A stretch of DNA of 6,596 bases, taken from JAICLL01 sp035252155 (lineage in GTDB: Bacteria; Planctomycetota; Planctomycetia; Pirellulales; JAICIG01). A program made the translations under genes and the position numbers. The stretch covers positions 1-6,596 of the forward strand of contig DATFDL010000227.1 of NCBI GenBank assembly GCA_035252155.1, in the 5' to 3' direction. The stretch's first letter is position 1. Every line of letters starts with the position of its first letter. A model generated the notes under the pieces. That model made no database searches and was not told the DNA's origin. It worked only from the letters and a program-made list of their open reading frames with translations. Shown piece after piece: positions 1 to 6,018 of the stretch.

Positions 1-33
1 GCCGCGGTCGGCAACTGCCCTTGCCGCCGCGGC
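1..33. repeat. Strong bulged hairpin, possible terminator of an upstream gene
   Basis: Bases 1-7 (GCCGCGG) pair with 27-33 (CCGCGGC), and bases 9-14 (CGGCAA) pair with 21-26 (TTGCCG). This leaves T8 as a single bulge and a 6-base loop (15-20), so the stem has 13 base pairs, nearly all G-C. No T-run follows on the plus strand (GGGGGTTAACC comes next), so it is not a canonical intrinsic terminator. The stem starts at the first base of the window and may extend beyond it. It could end an upstream transcript or be a dispersed palindrome. Confidence 0.5.
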
Positions 34-189
34 GGGGGTTAACCTACCATCCACCCCCCCGGCGGTGCGCTGGCGCTGCGCGCCCCAGGTACGTCACATC
101 TCGTAAAACTCCTTCGTTCCCTTGGAAGCCTCAGTCGCTGCCTTTTTTGGGGCTTTTTCGGGGGCATACCTATCGCGTCGTTCTTACCA

Positions 190-1413
190 GTGTTGGCACG
201 GTTGAAACGCCGGGCGATCCGATCGTCCGCCGCGCGCGGTCGCGGCGCGTGGGTGCGTCGGCTCGTGGCAACAAGCTTGCTGATGCTCGCCGCTTCGTCC
301 GCGGTGGCCGCCGCTCCAGGAGACGATCCTTCAATGCTGCAGCCTGTTGAGACAGCAGCGGTCAGCGCACCGGCTCGAAGCAGTCGCCGCGGCGCGCCGC
401 GCATCTCACCCCTTGCACAACGGCGAACCGATGACTCCGACGGCGAGCAATCCGGCGGCGAGCAAGAAGAAGACGCTTTGCCCCGGCGGCCGTTTTTTGC
501 CATGCCCAATGTCGTGGTCAACGATCCCGCCGCATATCCGCGACCGCGCGGCCTGGACAATTGGGATCCTGACAGCTTTTGGTACTCGATGCGGCCGAAC
601 ATCTTCAACGTGCCGGTCGAGGCGGAGTGGGATTTTTACAATATCATCAACACCGACCGCCCTGACTTTACCGACGCCGTTTACTCGGTCGGCAAAGGCG
701 TGACGATCTTGGAAACCGGCTACACGTTTCACAAGCAGAACACCGCCGAAACGCACTTCAGTACGAGGCAATTGCCCGAATCGCTGTTGCGATATGGCGT
801 CACCGACGAATTCGAGCTGCGGCTGAAATGGCCGGGCTACCTGATGGCCGACAGCAAGAATGTGGCGACCGGCGTGCACGCCGCCAACTTCGGCAGTGAA
901 GATCTCGACATCGGCTTCAAGTACGAGATGATCCAACAGCATGGGTGGATTCCCATGACGACTCTAGTGACCGGCATGACATTACCGAGCGGATCGCGCG
1001 GGCTCTCGGCCAACTTCGTGCAGCCGCACTTCAATATCGTGTCGGGCTGGGGCTTTCGTCGCTGGCTCTACTTGAAATGGCAGACGGGCGCCGACTTCTT
1101 ACACACGACGGGAACGGGACTCAACATCACGGGGTCGGTGGTGCCCACGTTCATCAGCACGGGAGGCGCCCAGAACTCGTGGCACGAATCGCTCTCGCTG
1201 CTCACCCAATGGACCAAGCGCGTAGGCGCCTTCCACGAGTGGTTCATGATTTCGGGCACCGGCTCGGGCGATCGCTCCGCTGCCCATTATCTCGACATGG
1301 GGCTGTATATGTATGCGACGCCCAACGTGCAGTTCGATGTGCGCGTCGGCCGCCGGTTGAGCCACCGCATCGATGATTATTTCACCGGCGCGGGCTTTTC
1401 GGGCCGATGGTGA
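190..1413 (+). CDS. Outer-membrane beta-barrel protein, phenol MetA-deg-like (PF13557-type)
   Basis: The product is a 407-residue predicted secreted protein, probably an outer-membrane beta-barrel of the family named 'putative MetA-pathway of phenol degradation'. That name is historical; the real substrate is unknown, and transport is only inferred. A basic N-terminus is followed by a hydrophobic stretch (residues about 25-42, VATSLLMLAASSAVAAA) that reads as a signal peptide. Next comes a low-complexity linker with an acidic cluster (81-95). The family signature TDRPDF lies at 155-160, with LETGYTF (174-180) and LLRYGVTDEFELRL (199-212) after it. Alternating strands continue to the end, including FDVRVG (382-387) and DDYFTGAGFSGRW (395-407). 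The C-terminal aromatic residue is typical of outer-membrane barrels. The start is uncertain: GTG at 190 has no clear ribosome-binding site, and GTG at 253 (residue 22) would give a shorter, more ordinary signal peptide. The gene stands alone on its strand and converges with the next. Confidence 0.85.
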   Translation: MLARLKRRAIRSSAARGRGAWVRRLVATSLLMLAASSAVAAAPGDDPSMLQPVETAAVSAPARSSRRGAPRISPLAQRRTDDSDGEQSGGEQEEDALPRRPFFAMPNVVVNDPAAYPRPRGLDNWDPDSFWYSMRPNIFNVPVEAEWDFYNIINTDRPDFTDAVYSVGKGVTILETGYTFHKQNTAETHFSTRQLPESLLRYGVTDEFELRLKWPGYLMADSKNVATGVHAANFGSEDLDIGFKYEMIQQHGWIPMTTLVTGMTLPSGSRGLSANFVQPHFNIVSGWGFRRWLYLKWQTGADFLHTTGTGLNITGSVVPTFISTGGAQNSWHESLSLLTQWTKRVGAFHEWFMISGTGSGDRSAAHYLDMGLYMYATPNVQFDVRVGRRLSHRIDDYFTGAGFSGRW

Positions 1414-1450
1414 ACGTCTCAATCAGGAGTGTGGCTCTCGACGTCTGTAG

Positions 1451-1472
1451 GGAACGCCCTCTGTGGCGTTCC
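1451..1472. terminator. Perfect hairpin between convergent genes, putative bidirectional terminator
   Basis: GGAACGCC (1451-1458) and GGCGTTCC (1465-1472) form a perfect 8-bp stem around the loop CTCTGT. It lies in the 85-base gap between the stop of the barrel gene (1413) and the stop of the opposite-strand glycosyltransferase (1499), which is where a shared terminator is expected. Neither strand has a T-run after the stem, so this is not a classical rho-independent terminator. It could instead be a dispersed palindromic repeat that serves as a transcript end. Confidence 0.45.
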
Positions 1473-1498
1473 GCGAACTGCGATCCAGGTTTTGACGA

Positions 1499-3190
1499 TC
1501 AATGCCGGTGGGATGCTGGTGGGCGATGGACAGCCCGCGGCACGAATTTGTAAATCTCGACCGCGTCGGCGCAGAGCAGGTTTCGGCCACGCTGATCAAA
1601 CACGGGAAAGTCAAACCGCTCGCGAGCGACGAGCTCATAACGCTTCTGCATCGTCGCCAGCCAGCGATCGCGGGCAGCCCGGTCGTAGCGATAGACCTCC
1701 GCCTGATACTCCACGCAGCGCAACGGCCAATCGGCCGAGACGGCCTGCCAATCGACGGAATTGCCCCGCGCATGCCGTGGCGAGTAAATTCGCTGGTTGC
1801 ACAGGTACATGGCCGACCAGCCCAGATCGCGAAATGTGCCGGGCGCGAAGTCGAGCATCAGGTCGGTCTGCAGGCAGGCAACCTCGCCCGACGATTCCAT
1901 GCTGAACCAAAACCAGCGGGCAAAATCTCGGTAGCGCCGATCCGTCGCCGATTTGTAGGGCAGGCAAAAATCGCGGGCGATCGTACCGATGGCGATCAGC
2001 GCCAGCAGCCCAAGCACTGCGGCTAGCCCCCGCCGCCTGCTCTGCGGCAAGGCTTGGCCGCGGGCCAACAGAGCCGCGCCGCCAGCGCCCAACAGGATGC
2101 AAATTGCCGGCGCGAGATACTGCGAGAACTTGACATGCCCGCCATAAGGAAATCGCCCCATCAAAGCGGCGGCCATATTCCAGGCCGGCGGCGCAAGGCA
2201 AAGCAATAACACGAGTGTTCGCCTTTGCCGGGCCAACGCCGCCACGCCGCAGGCCACGATCAGAAACGACAGTGTGCTGGCTCCGCGCTCGCCGCCCAAG
2301 GGTATCGCCAGCAAATCGCCGGTGTGCGTCAGCAGGAACCACCAGGCGAATTGTAGTGGCGAGGCGAGCGACGGCAGATGATCCTTCCAATAGTTTTGCA
2401 TGTAGCCCAACTCTGCCGCAGCCTGGCTTTTGGCCGCCAAGGCGAGCATCGCGCCGAAGCTGGCAGCCAGCACCGCATTGAAGAGCAGCCACCCCAGCCA
2501 GCCTCGGCGCCGCTCGTCGAGCAGCACCGCCGCCATCCAAAGGCTGACTCCGCCGGCCACAAACACCGCCGGATACGAAACGCCGATTGCCACCGGAACC
2601 GCGGCCACGAGCGCCGCCAGCCAACGCCGCTGATCGGGCCGCCGACGCCATTCGACGGCCAACGTCAATAGCGCCAGCGCCACGAACTGATCGGGACCAT
2701 ACGGTTTGGCTTCGGCGGCGTAGCGAATGCCTGAATAGCTGACACAAAAAATGGCGACGGCCAACACTTGTGCCGTGCCCGACAGCAGCCGGCCGGCCAG
2801 ATGGCGAAACAACAGCACGCTGCCGACGCTGGCGCCGAACGCGAATAGCCGCAAGGCGACCTCGTGAAAGCCGAAGAGTTTGACCAGCGTGAGCTCGACC
2901 CATAAAAAACCCAACGGCGCGACTTGATGGTAGTTCAGGGGCCGGAGCAGGCCGGTGAAGGTCTGGTCGATGAAGTTGTAGGCCAGAAAACACTCGTCCT
3001 CCCAGAGCGGAAAACGCAACAGGTATCGCACCGCACGGGCCGCCAAGCCCAAAAGCACAAAGGCCCAGACAAACTGTCGCCGCCGCGCCGCGCTGAGCAA
3101 CTCGTCGGGCGAAGATTGAGCCGAGCGCTGTTGCGCAAGCGCGTGCGCATCGCAGCCTGCTTGGTGCGAACGGGCAATCAACTGCGGCAT
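1499..3190 (-). CDS. GT39-like integral membrane glycosyltransferase
   Basis: The product is a 563-residue polytopic membrane protein resembling glycosyltransferase family 39 (GT-C fold, ArnT/PMT-like). Such enzymes move a sugar from a polyprenyl-phosphate donor to an acceptor outside the cytoplasmic membrane; donor and acceptor are not identifiable here. A cytoplasmic N-terminus (1-38) leads into the first membrane helix (about 40-58). The first external loop follows with WEDE (63-66), placed where GT-C enzymes carry their catalytic acidic residues. AEAKPYGPDQ (159-168) and FPYGGHVKFSQYLAP (347-361) resemble motifs of planctomycete GT39-like proteins. About ten to twelve hydrophobic segments run to residue 407, then a soluble tail (408-563) that is probably periplasmic. 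The ATG at 3190 is supported by AGGAG nine bases upstream and by a TATAAT box. The gene is monocistronic as far as can be seen, convergent with the barrel gene and divergent from the hypothetical gene at 3532. Confidence 0.8.
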   Translation of the reverse strand: MPQLIARSHQAGCDAHALAQQRSAQSSPDELLSAARRRQFVWAFVLLGLAARAVRYLLRFPLWEDECFLAYNFIDQTFTGLLRPLNYHQVAPLGFLWVELTLVKLFGFHEVALRLFAFGASVGSVLLFRHLAGRLLSGTAQVLAVAIFCVSYSGIRYAAEAKPYGPDQFVALALLTLAVEWRRRPDQRRWLAALVAAVPVAIGVSYPAVFVAGGVSLWMAAVLLDERRRGWLGWLLFNAVLAASFGAMLALAAKSQAAAELGYMQNYWKDHLPSLASPLQFAWWFLLTHTGDLLAIPLGGERGASTLSFLIVACGVAALARQRRTLVLLLCLAPPAWNMAAALMGRFPYGGHVKFSQYLAPAICILLGAGGAALLARGQALPQSRRRGLAAVLGLLALIAIGTIARDFCLPYKSATDRRYRDFARWFWFSMESSGEVACLQTDLMLDFAPGTFRDLGWSAMYLCNQRIYSPRHARGNSVDWQAVSADWPLRCVEYQAEVYRYDRAARDRWLATMQKRYELVARERFDFPVFDQRGRNLLCADAVEIYKFVPRAVHRPPASHRH

Positions 3191-3199
3191 CGTCGGGCG

Positions 3200-3204
3200 C
3201 TCCT
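3200..3204 (-). promoter_or_regulatory. Shine-Dalgarno site of the GT39-like gene
   Basis: On the minus strand the sequence reads GAGGAGC, with the AGGAG core nine bases before the ATG at 3190. This fixes that start over downstream alternatives. Confidence 0.7.
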
Positions 3205-3233
3205 CGCCTGTTCCGGTTCCATGATCGCGGCCG

Positions 3234-3239
3234 ATTATA
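3234..3239 (-). promoter_or_regulatory. Putative sigma-70 -10 box for the GT39-like gene
   Basis: The minus strand reads a perfect TATAAT here, in an otherwise very GC-rich stretch. Transcription starting about seven bases downstream would give a leader of roughly 35-40 bases before the ATG at 3190, which contains the Shine-Dalgarno site. No convincing TTGACA-like -35 box is seen 16-18 bases upstream, where the sequence is GC-rich, and there is no extended -10 TG. An activator or a relaxed -35 would be needed. Confidence 0.45.
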
Positions 3240-3381
3240 GGCCCTGCCCGCCTGGCACGCCTACGGCAGTGTGACCGATCAGCCTCAAGATCGTGCCAAC
3301 CCTCACGACGCGCACAGGCTGACTGACTCGGCCGTGCAGCGCCGCCGTCATTCGTCCCCGCCGCTTGCGGCCCGCCTCGCG

Positions 3382-3400
3382 GGAACTAGGGTGGAACTAG
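3382..3400. repeat. Tandem GGAACTAG direct repeat, 11-base period
   Basis: GGAACTAG occurs at 3382-3389 and again at 3393-3400, about one helical turn apart. Two identical half-sites on the same DNA face in a divergent intergenic region suit a regulator-binding site. GGAAC also resembles the -35 element of ECF sigma factors, but no well-spaced -10 partner is evident. Chance occurrence is possible. Confidence 0.3.
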
Positions 3401-3437
3401 AGACTCGTGCCAGGCGCACCTGCGGCGTCGCCTTTTC

Positions 3438-3458
3438 AAAAAAGCGGGAATTCTCCCG
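3438..3458 (-). terminator. Weak minus-strand hairpin followed by T-run
   Basis: On the minus strand CGGGA (3458-3454) pairs with TCCCG (3449-3445) around a 4-base loop, followed by GC-to-T sequence with six T residues (3443-3438). The form is that of an intrinsic terminator, but the stem has only five base pairs. It would stop antisense transcripts coming from the gene at 3532 before they reach the glycosyltransferase promoter. Support is weak. Confidence 0.25.
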
Positions 3459-3531
3459 TTCTTCGCCGCTCGGCCGGGCCGTTGCTTGCGTCCATTTCCA
3501 CCTTTCGTTCGTTTTTGCCAAGAGTGCGTCG

Positions 3532-4092
3532 ATGCCCATTCAGCCCATCGGCTTATCGCCGTTGGCCCATCATCGCTGCGCGCCGTTGGTCGATTGCGAT
3601 CGACCGCCGCTCGTGCCCGATTGGGAAGATCTCGAGGGCCGCGCCGAAGCACCCTGGCACTTTCGTCCGGGCTACGAGCTGGTCGAAAGCCAAAATGTGC
3701 TGATCGACGAAGATTACTTCTGGTACGATAAGCCGCCGCTGCAAAATCTCAGCTCGGCCCTGACCATCGACAACGCCTTGTTGCAGCGCAACGTGCTGCT
3801 GCAGAGCGGCACCGGATACGAGCACGTCGGAATTTTAGTCGTCTTCGGCCAATACTCAGCCAAGGGGGCGTCGCTGCCGGCGGTGATGCCGGCCGTCTGG
3901 GCCAGCGCCGAATACGCGAAGCTGGTCGCCAAGAAGCGTTATCTATTGGGCTTGCCCATTTCGGGCTTCAGCGATCACAGCATCTACTCGCAGTTTCCTG
4001 GGCAGCAGTCGCTAGTTTCGGCGACTATCCGCGCTGATGCCGCCAACCCGGTGGTGGGGCCGGCGCTGGGCGGCGTTGATTTCGTCGCGTAG
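3532..4092 (+). CDS. Hypothetical protein, 186 residues
   Basis: I do not recognise this protein. From the ATG at 3532 it has 186 residues, is soluble, and shows no signal peptide or membrane segment. The N-terminal part has a His/Cys group (HHRCAPLVDC, residues 13-22) and an acidic, aromatic stretch containing PDWEDLEG, WHFRPGYELV and DEDYFWYDKPP. The middle (about 80-115) is more hydrophobic with GILVVFGQYSAKG. The C-terminal part contains KLVAKKRYLLGLPISGFSD and ends GGVDFVA. Its composition, with acidic and aromatic residues in ordered blocks and no runs of Arg or Pro, looks like real coding sequence. The start is chosen because the frame upstream back to GTG 3271 reads like non-coding. 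AAGAG (3520-3524), seven bases before the ATG, is a weak ribosome-binding site. The gene lies alone between a divergent gene and a palindromic element, so the context gives no function. Confidence 0.6.
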   Translation: MPIQPIGLSPLAHHRCAPLVDCDRPPLVPDWEDLEGRAEAPWHFRPGYELVESQNVLIDEDYFWYDKPPLQNLSSALTIDNALLQRNVLLQSGTGYEHVGILVVFGQYSAKGASLPAVMPAVWASAEYAKLVAKKRYLLGLPISGFSDHSIYSQFPGQQSLVSATIRADAANPVVGPALGGVDFVA

Positions 4093-4203
4093 AACCGCGC
4101 GAATCGGAATCGTCATTGCTTTGGGTCGGGGGGACCGATAGAATCGCCCCGCCTGCTACTGCTCAATCAAGCGTGCGTTGACGGTTAGAACGGTCGGTGC
4201 GCC

Positions 4204-4394
4204 GCCCGTGGGTGCCACGGCCTCCGACGCGGCGCGGTTGACGGCGAGCCGACGTGTGACAGAATCGCCGCGGCGGACGCCGTGCGAGATCCGTGCCGAA
4301 GGGTAGAGCCGCACGGCGTTCGTCGCAGCGAACCACCACTGTGCTTATGGCGCGACGTCACTTGCGCTGCGACGAATGCCGTGGCACCCCGGGC
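4204..4394. repeat. Long imperfect palindrome with four interchangeable arms (MITE-like or structured leader)
   Basis: Bases 4210-4250 are complementary to 4349-4389 without gaps: 32 of 41 positions are Watson-Crick pairs and 3 are G-T. The outermost 12 are perfect (GGGTGCCACGGC with GCCGTGGCACCC), and GCCCG/CGGGC extends them with one bulge to 4204 and 4394. Inside this, 4265-4286 pairs with 4310-4331 (19 Watson-Crick, 2 G-T, 1 mismatch) around a 23-base loop, so the whole forms one long hairpin. The same arms can also form two side-by-side hairpins: 4216-4234 with 4266-4284 (17 of 19), and 4312-4330 with 4365-4383 (18 of 19 plus one G-T). There is no transposase frame inside. The form fits a non-autonomous mobile palindrome with terminal inverted repeats. 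It also lies 77 bases before kdsD, where it could act in RNA. Target-site duplications are not obvious. Confidence 0.7.
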
Positions 4395-4456
4395 ACATTC
4401 TTCTATTTCCCAGTCCACGACTGACTGAGCACTACGACAAGGAACTCTGCAAAATC

Positions 4457-4461
4457 AAGGA
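4457..4461 (+). promoter_or_regulatory. Shine-Dalgarno site of kdsD
   Basis: AAGGA lies nine bases before the ATG at 4471. A second ATG at 4464 is out of frame, so this site selects 4471. Confidence 0.6.
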
Positions 4462-4470
4462 CGATGCCCC

Positions 4471-5484
4471 ATGACACAGGCTGTCGCCCCGCTGGGCGAT
4501 CTGACGCCGTTTGAGCAGCTCAGCTACGCCCGCGAAATCATTCGTCTCGAAGCGCAGGCCTTGGAAAAAGTGGCTCGGCGCCTCGATACGCGGTTTTGCG
4601 AGGCCGTGAGTCACCTGCTGGCCTGCCGAGGCACGGTGGTGGTGACGGGCATTGGCAAGGCCGGCCTGATCGGCCAGAAGCTTTCGGCCACACTGGCCTC
4701 AACCGGAACGCGCAGCATCGTTTTGCACCCGGCCGAGGCCGTGCACGGTGATCTGGGGCGCGTGCATCGCGACGACGTGGTGTTGGTGCTTTCGCAAAGC
4801 GGCGAAACCGAAGAGGTGGTTCGGCTGCTTCCGTCGCTGCGAACTCTGGGCGTGCCGATCGTCGCGATCACGGGCCGCGAGACCAGCACGCTCGGCCGCG
4901 CGGCCCAGGTGGCGATCGAGTTGGGTCCGCTCAAGGAGGCTTGTCCCTTGGGCCTTGCCCCCAGCACTAGCACCACGGCCATGCTAGCCGTGGGCGATGC
5001 ATTGGCCTTGGTCGTCAGCCGCATGTTGGCTTTTGGCCACGCCGATTTTGCCCGCGTGCATCCAGCCGGCAGCCTCGGTCGGCAATTGGCCAAAGTGGAA
5101 GATCAGATGCGCGGGCTGGCCGAATGCCGGGTGGCGCACGACGGCGAGAACGTACGGCAAGTGTTCGCCGAGCTGCGCCGGCCGGGTCGGCGGAGCGGGG
5201 CCATTCTGTTGGTCGACGGCGAAGGCCGGCTGAGCGGCATTTTTACCGACAGCGATCTGGCCCGACTGTTCGAAGCTCGCCGCGACGAGGCGTTCGATCA
5301 GCCGATCTCGCAGGTAATGACCGCCCGGCCTCGCACCGTGCCGCTGGGGTCGATGCTCTCCGACGCGGTGGGCATCTTGGCCGAATGGAAAATCAGCGAG
5401 TTGCCGGTGGTCGACGCGGCCGGCGCCCCCGTCGGTCTGCTCGACATTACCGACGTGTTGGGTATGATGCCTCAATCCGGGTGA
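4471..5484 (+). CDS. kdsD: D-arabinose-5-phosphate isomerase (KpsF/GutQ/KdsD family)
   Basis: This cytoplasmic enzyme interconverts D-ribulose-5-phosphate and D-arabinose-5-phosphate, the precursor of Kdo for lipopolysaccharide. At 337 residues it has the full family length and order: an N-terminal helix, a SIS sugar-isomerase domain (about 40-205) and two CBS domains (about 215-270 and 278-335). SIS signatures are VVVTGIGKAGLIGQK (56-70), HPAEAVHGDLG (86-96), LSQSGETEEV (108-117), KEACPLGLAPSTSTTA (155-170) and HPAGSLGRQL (197-206). K63, E115, E156 and H197 align with the active-site residues K59, E111, E152 and H193 that I recall for E. coli KdsD. The CBS domains include GIFTDSDLARLF (256-267) and a closing GLLDITDVLGM (322-332); CBS pairs in this family are thought to be regulatory. 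The start is fixed by AAGGA nine bases upstream. The stop abuts kdsC, which supports the Kdo role over the alternative gutQ or capsule (kpsF) paralogue. Confidence 0.95.
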   Translation: MTQAVAPLGDLTPFEQLSYAREIIRLEAQALEKVARRLDTRFCEAVSHLLACRGTVVVTGIGKAGLIGQKLSATLASTGTRSIVLHPAEAVHGDLGRVHRDDVVLVLSQSGETEEVVRLLPSLRTLGVPIVAITGRETSTLGRAAQVAIELGPLKEACPLGLAPSTSTTAMLAVGDALALVVSRMLAFGHADFARVHPAGSLGRQLAKVEDQMRGLAECRVAHDGENVRQVFAELRRPGRRSGAILLVDGEGRLSGIFTDSDLARLFEARRDEAFDQPISQVMTARPRTVPLGSMLSDAVGILAEWKISELPVVDAAGAPVGLLDITDVLGMMPQSG

Positions 5485-6018
5485 ATGATGACCGTCGCCA
5501 AACGTTGCCAAACCATCGAGCTGATTGTCTCCGACGTCGATGGCGTGCTGACCGACGGCAGCATCGTCTACAATAACGAGGGCATCGAGACCAAACGGTT
5601 TCATATCCGCGACGGCCTGGGCATCAAGGTCTGGCAGCGGTTGGGCGGAAAATTCGGCTTGGTGACCGGGCGAAATTCGCACATCGTCAATTTGCGGGCA
5701 GGCGAGCTGGGCATCGAAATCGTGCGGCAGGGCACCGAACAGAAGCTGGCGGCGCTGCGCGAGCTGTCGGGGCAATTCGGACTGCGACCCGAGCAGATTT
5801 GCTACATCGGCGACGACCTGCCCGACTTGCCCGCCGTGCGCTGGGCGGGGCTTGGCGTGGCCGTGGCCGACGGCTGCTCGGAAGTGCGCGAAGCCGCCCA
5901 CTACGTCACGACGCTGCCGGGCGGGCGGGGCGCCGTTCGCGAGACCATCGAATTGATCCTCCGCGCTCAGCAACGCTGGGACGACGTCGTGCAGAAATAC
6001 GAAGGTACGCCGGGATGA
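5485..6018 (+). CDS. kdsC: 3-deoxy-D-manno-octulosonate 8-phosphate phosphatase (KdsC)
   Basis: This cytoplasmic enzyme hydrolyses Kdo-8-phosphate to Kdo and phosphate, the step after KdsA and before CMP-Kdo synthesis. The 177-residue protein is a capless HAD phosphatase of normal family length, and such KdsC proteins work as tetramers. All catalytic motifs are visible: motif I SDVDGVLTDG (16-25, nucleophile D17 and acid/base D19), motif II VTGR (60-63), the motif III lysine (K87) and motif IV GDDLPD (109-114, Mg-binding Asp). The FHIRDGLGIKV block (39-49) and the C-terminal GGRGAVRE stretch are specific to KdsC and set it apart from other small HAD enzymes. The ATG starts on the base after the kdsD stop, with a second ATG immediately next to it; no separate Shine-Dalgarno site is seen, so translation is probably coupled to kdsD. 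It overlaps rhaB by four bases. Confidence 0.95.
   Translation: MMTVAKRCQTIELIVSDVDGVLTDGSIVYNNEGIETKRFHIRDGLGIKVWQRLGGKFGLVTGRNSHIVNLRAGELGIEIVRQGTEQKLAALRELSGQFGLRPEQICYIGDDLPDLPAVRWAGLGVAVADGCSEVREAAHYVTTLPGGRGAVRETIELILRAQQRWDDVVQKYEGTPG

Larger units (their letters stand above)
3191..3531. other. Divergent intergenic region
   Basis: These 341 bases separate the divergent starts at 3190 (-) and 3532 (+). They hold the ribosome-binding site and TATAAT box of the minus-strand gene, an 8-base direct repeat (3382-3400), and a small hairpin next to an A-run (3438-3458). The plus reading frame stays open back to a GTG at 3271. That extension looks like random GC-rich coding, with many Arg, Ser, Ala and Pro residues, and has no ribosome-binding site, so it is treated as non-coding. 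No clear plus-strand promoter was found. Confidence 0.6.
4093..4470. other. Gene-free gap ahead of kdsD
   Basis: These 378 bases lie between the hypothetical gene and kdsD, and no credible reading frame is present. About half is the palindromic element at 4204-4394. The left part (4093-4203) has only short repeats: GAATCG in tandem near 4101 and a weak GGTC/GACC stem near 4125-4137. The right part (4395-4470) is less GC-rich, so it is the likeliest place for a kdsD promoter, but no clear -35/-10 pair was found. The kdsD ribosome-binding site ends it. Confidence 0.6.

Noticed and set aside
253..276. A possible twin-arginine signal in the barrel protein (VRRLVATS)
   Set aside because: The motif lacks the S/T before the Arg pair and the F-L-K pattern after it. 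A Sec signal with a basic N-region explains it better.
39..942. Minus-strand frames of 189 and 178 codons opposite the barrel gene
   Set aside because: They overlap the barrel coding region, lack ribosome-binding sites and show no family features.
1635..2993. A 452-codon minus-strand frame inside the glycosyltransferase gene
   Set aside because: It is the same strand in another frame. The translation is Arg/Gly/Ala-rich with no membrane pattern, while the main frame shows clear helices and GT39-like motifs.
3271..3531. An 87-codon N-terminal extension of the hypothetical protein from GTG 3271
   Set aside because: The translated extension resembles random GC-rich sequence. It contains the candidate repeat and hairpin, and no ribosome-binding site precedes the GTG.
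4140..4269. A direct repeat AGAATCGCC at 4140-4148 and 4261-4269
   Set aside because: It is nine bases and isolated. The second copy lies inside the palindrome rather than flanking it, so it does not mark a target-site duplication.
3319..4428. CTGACTGA-type short runs near 3319 and 4420
   Set aside because: They are too short and too far apart to support a functional repeat.
4984..5973. A 329-codon open frame on the minus strand opposite kdsD and kdsC
   Set aside because: It lies fully antisense to two confidently identified genes. Its translation is rich in His, Gln, Gly and Arg with no recognisable motif, as expected from GC-rich codon bias.
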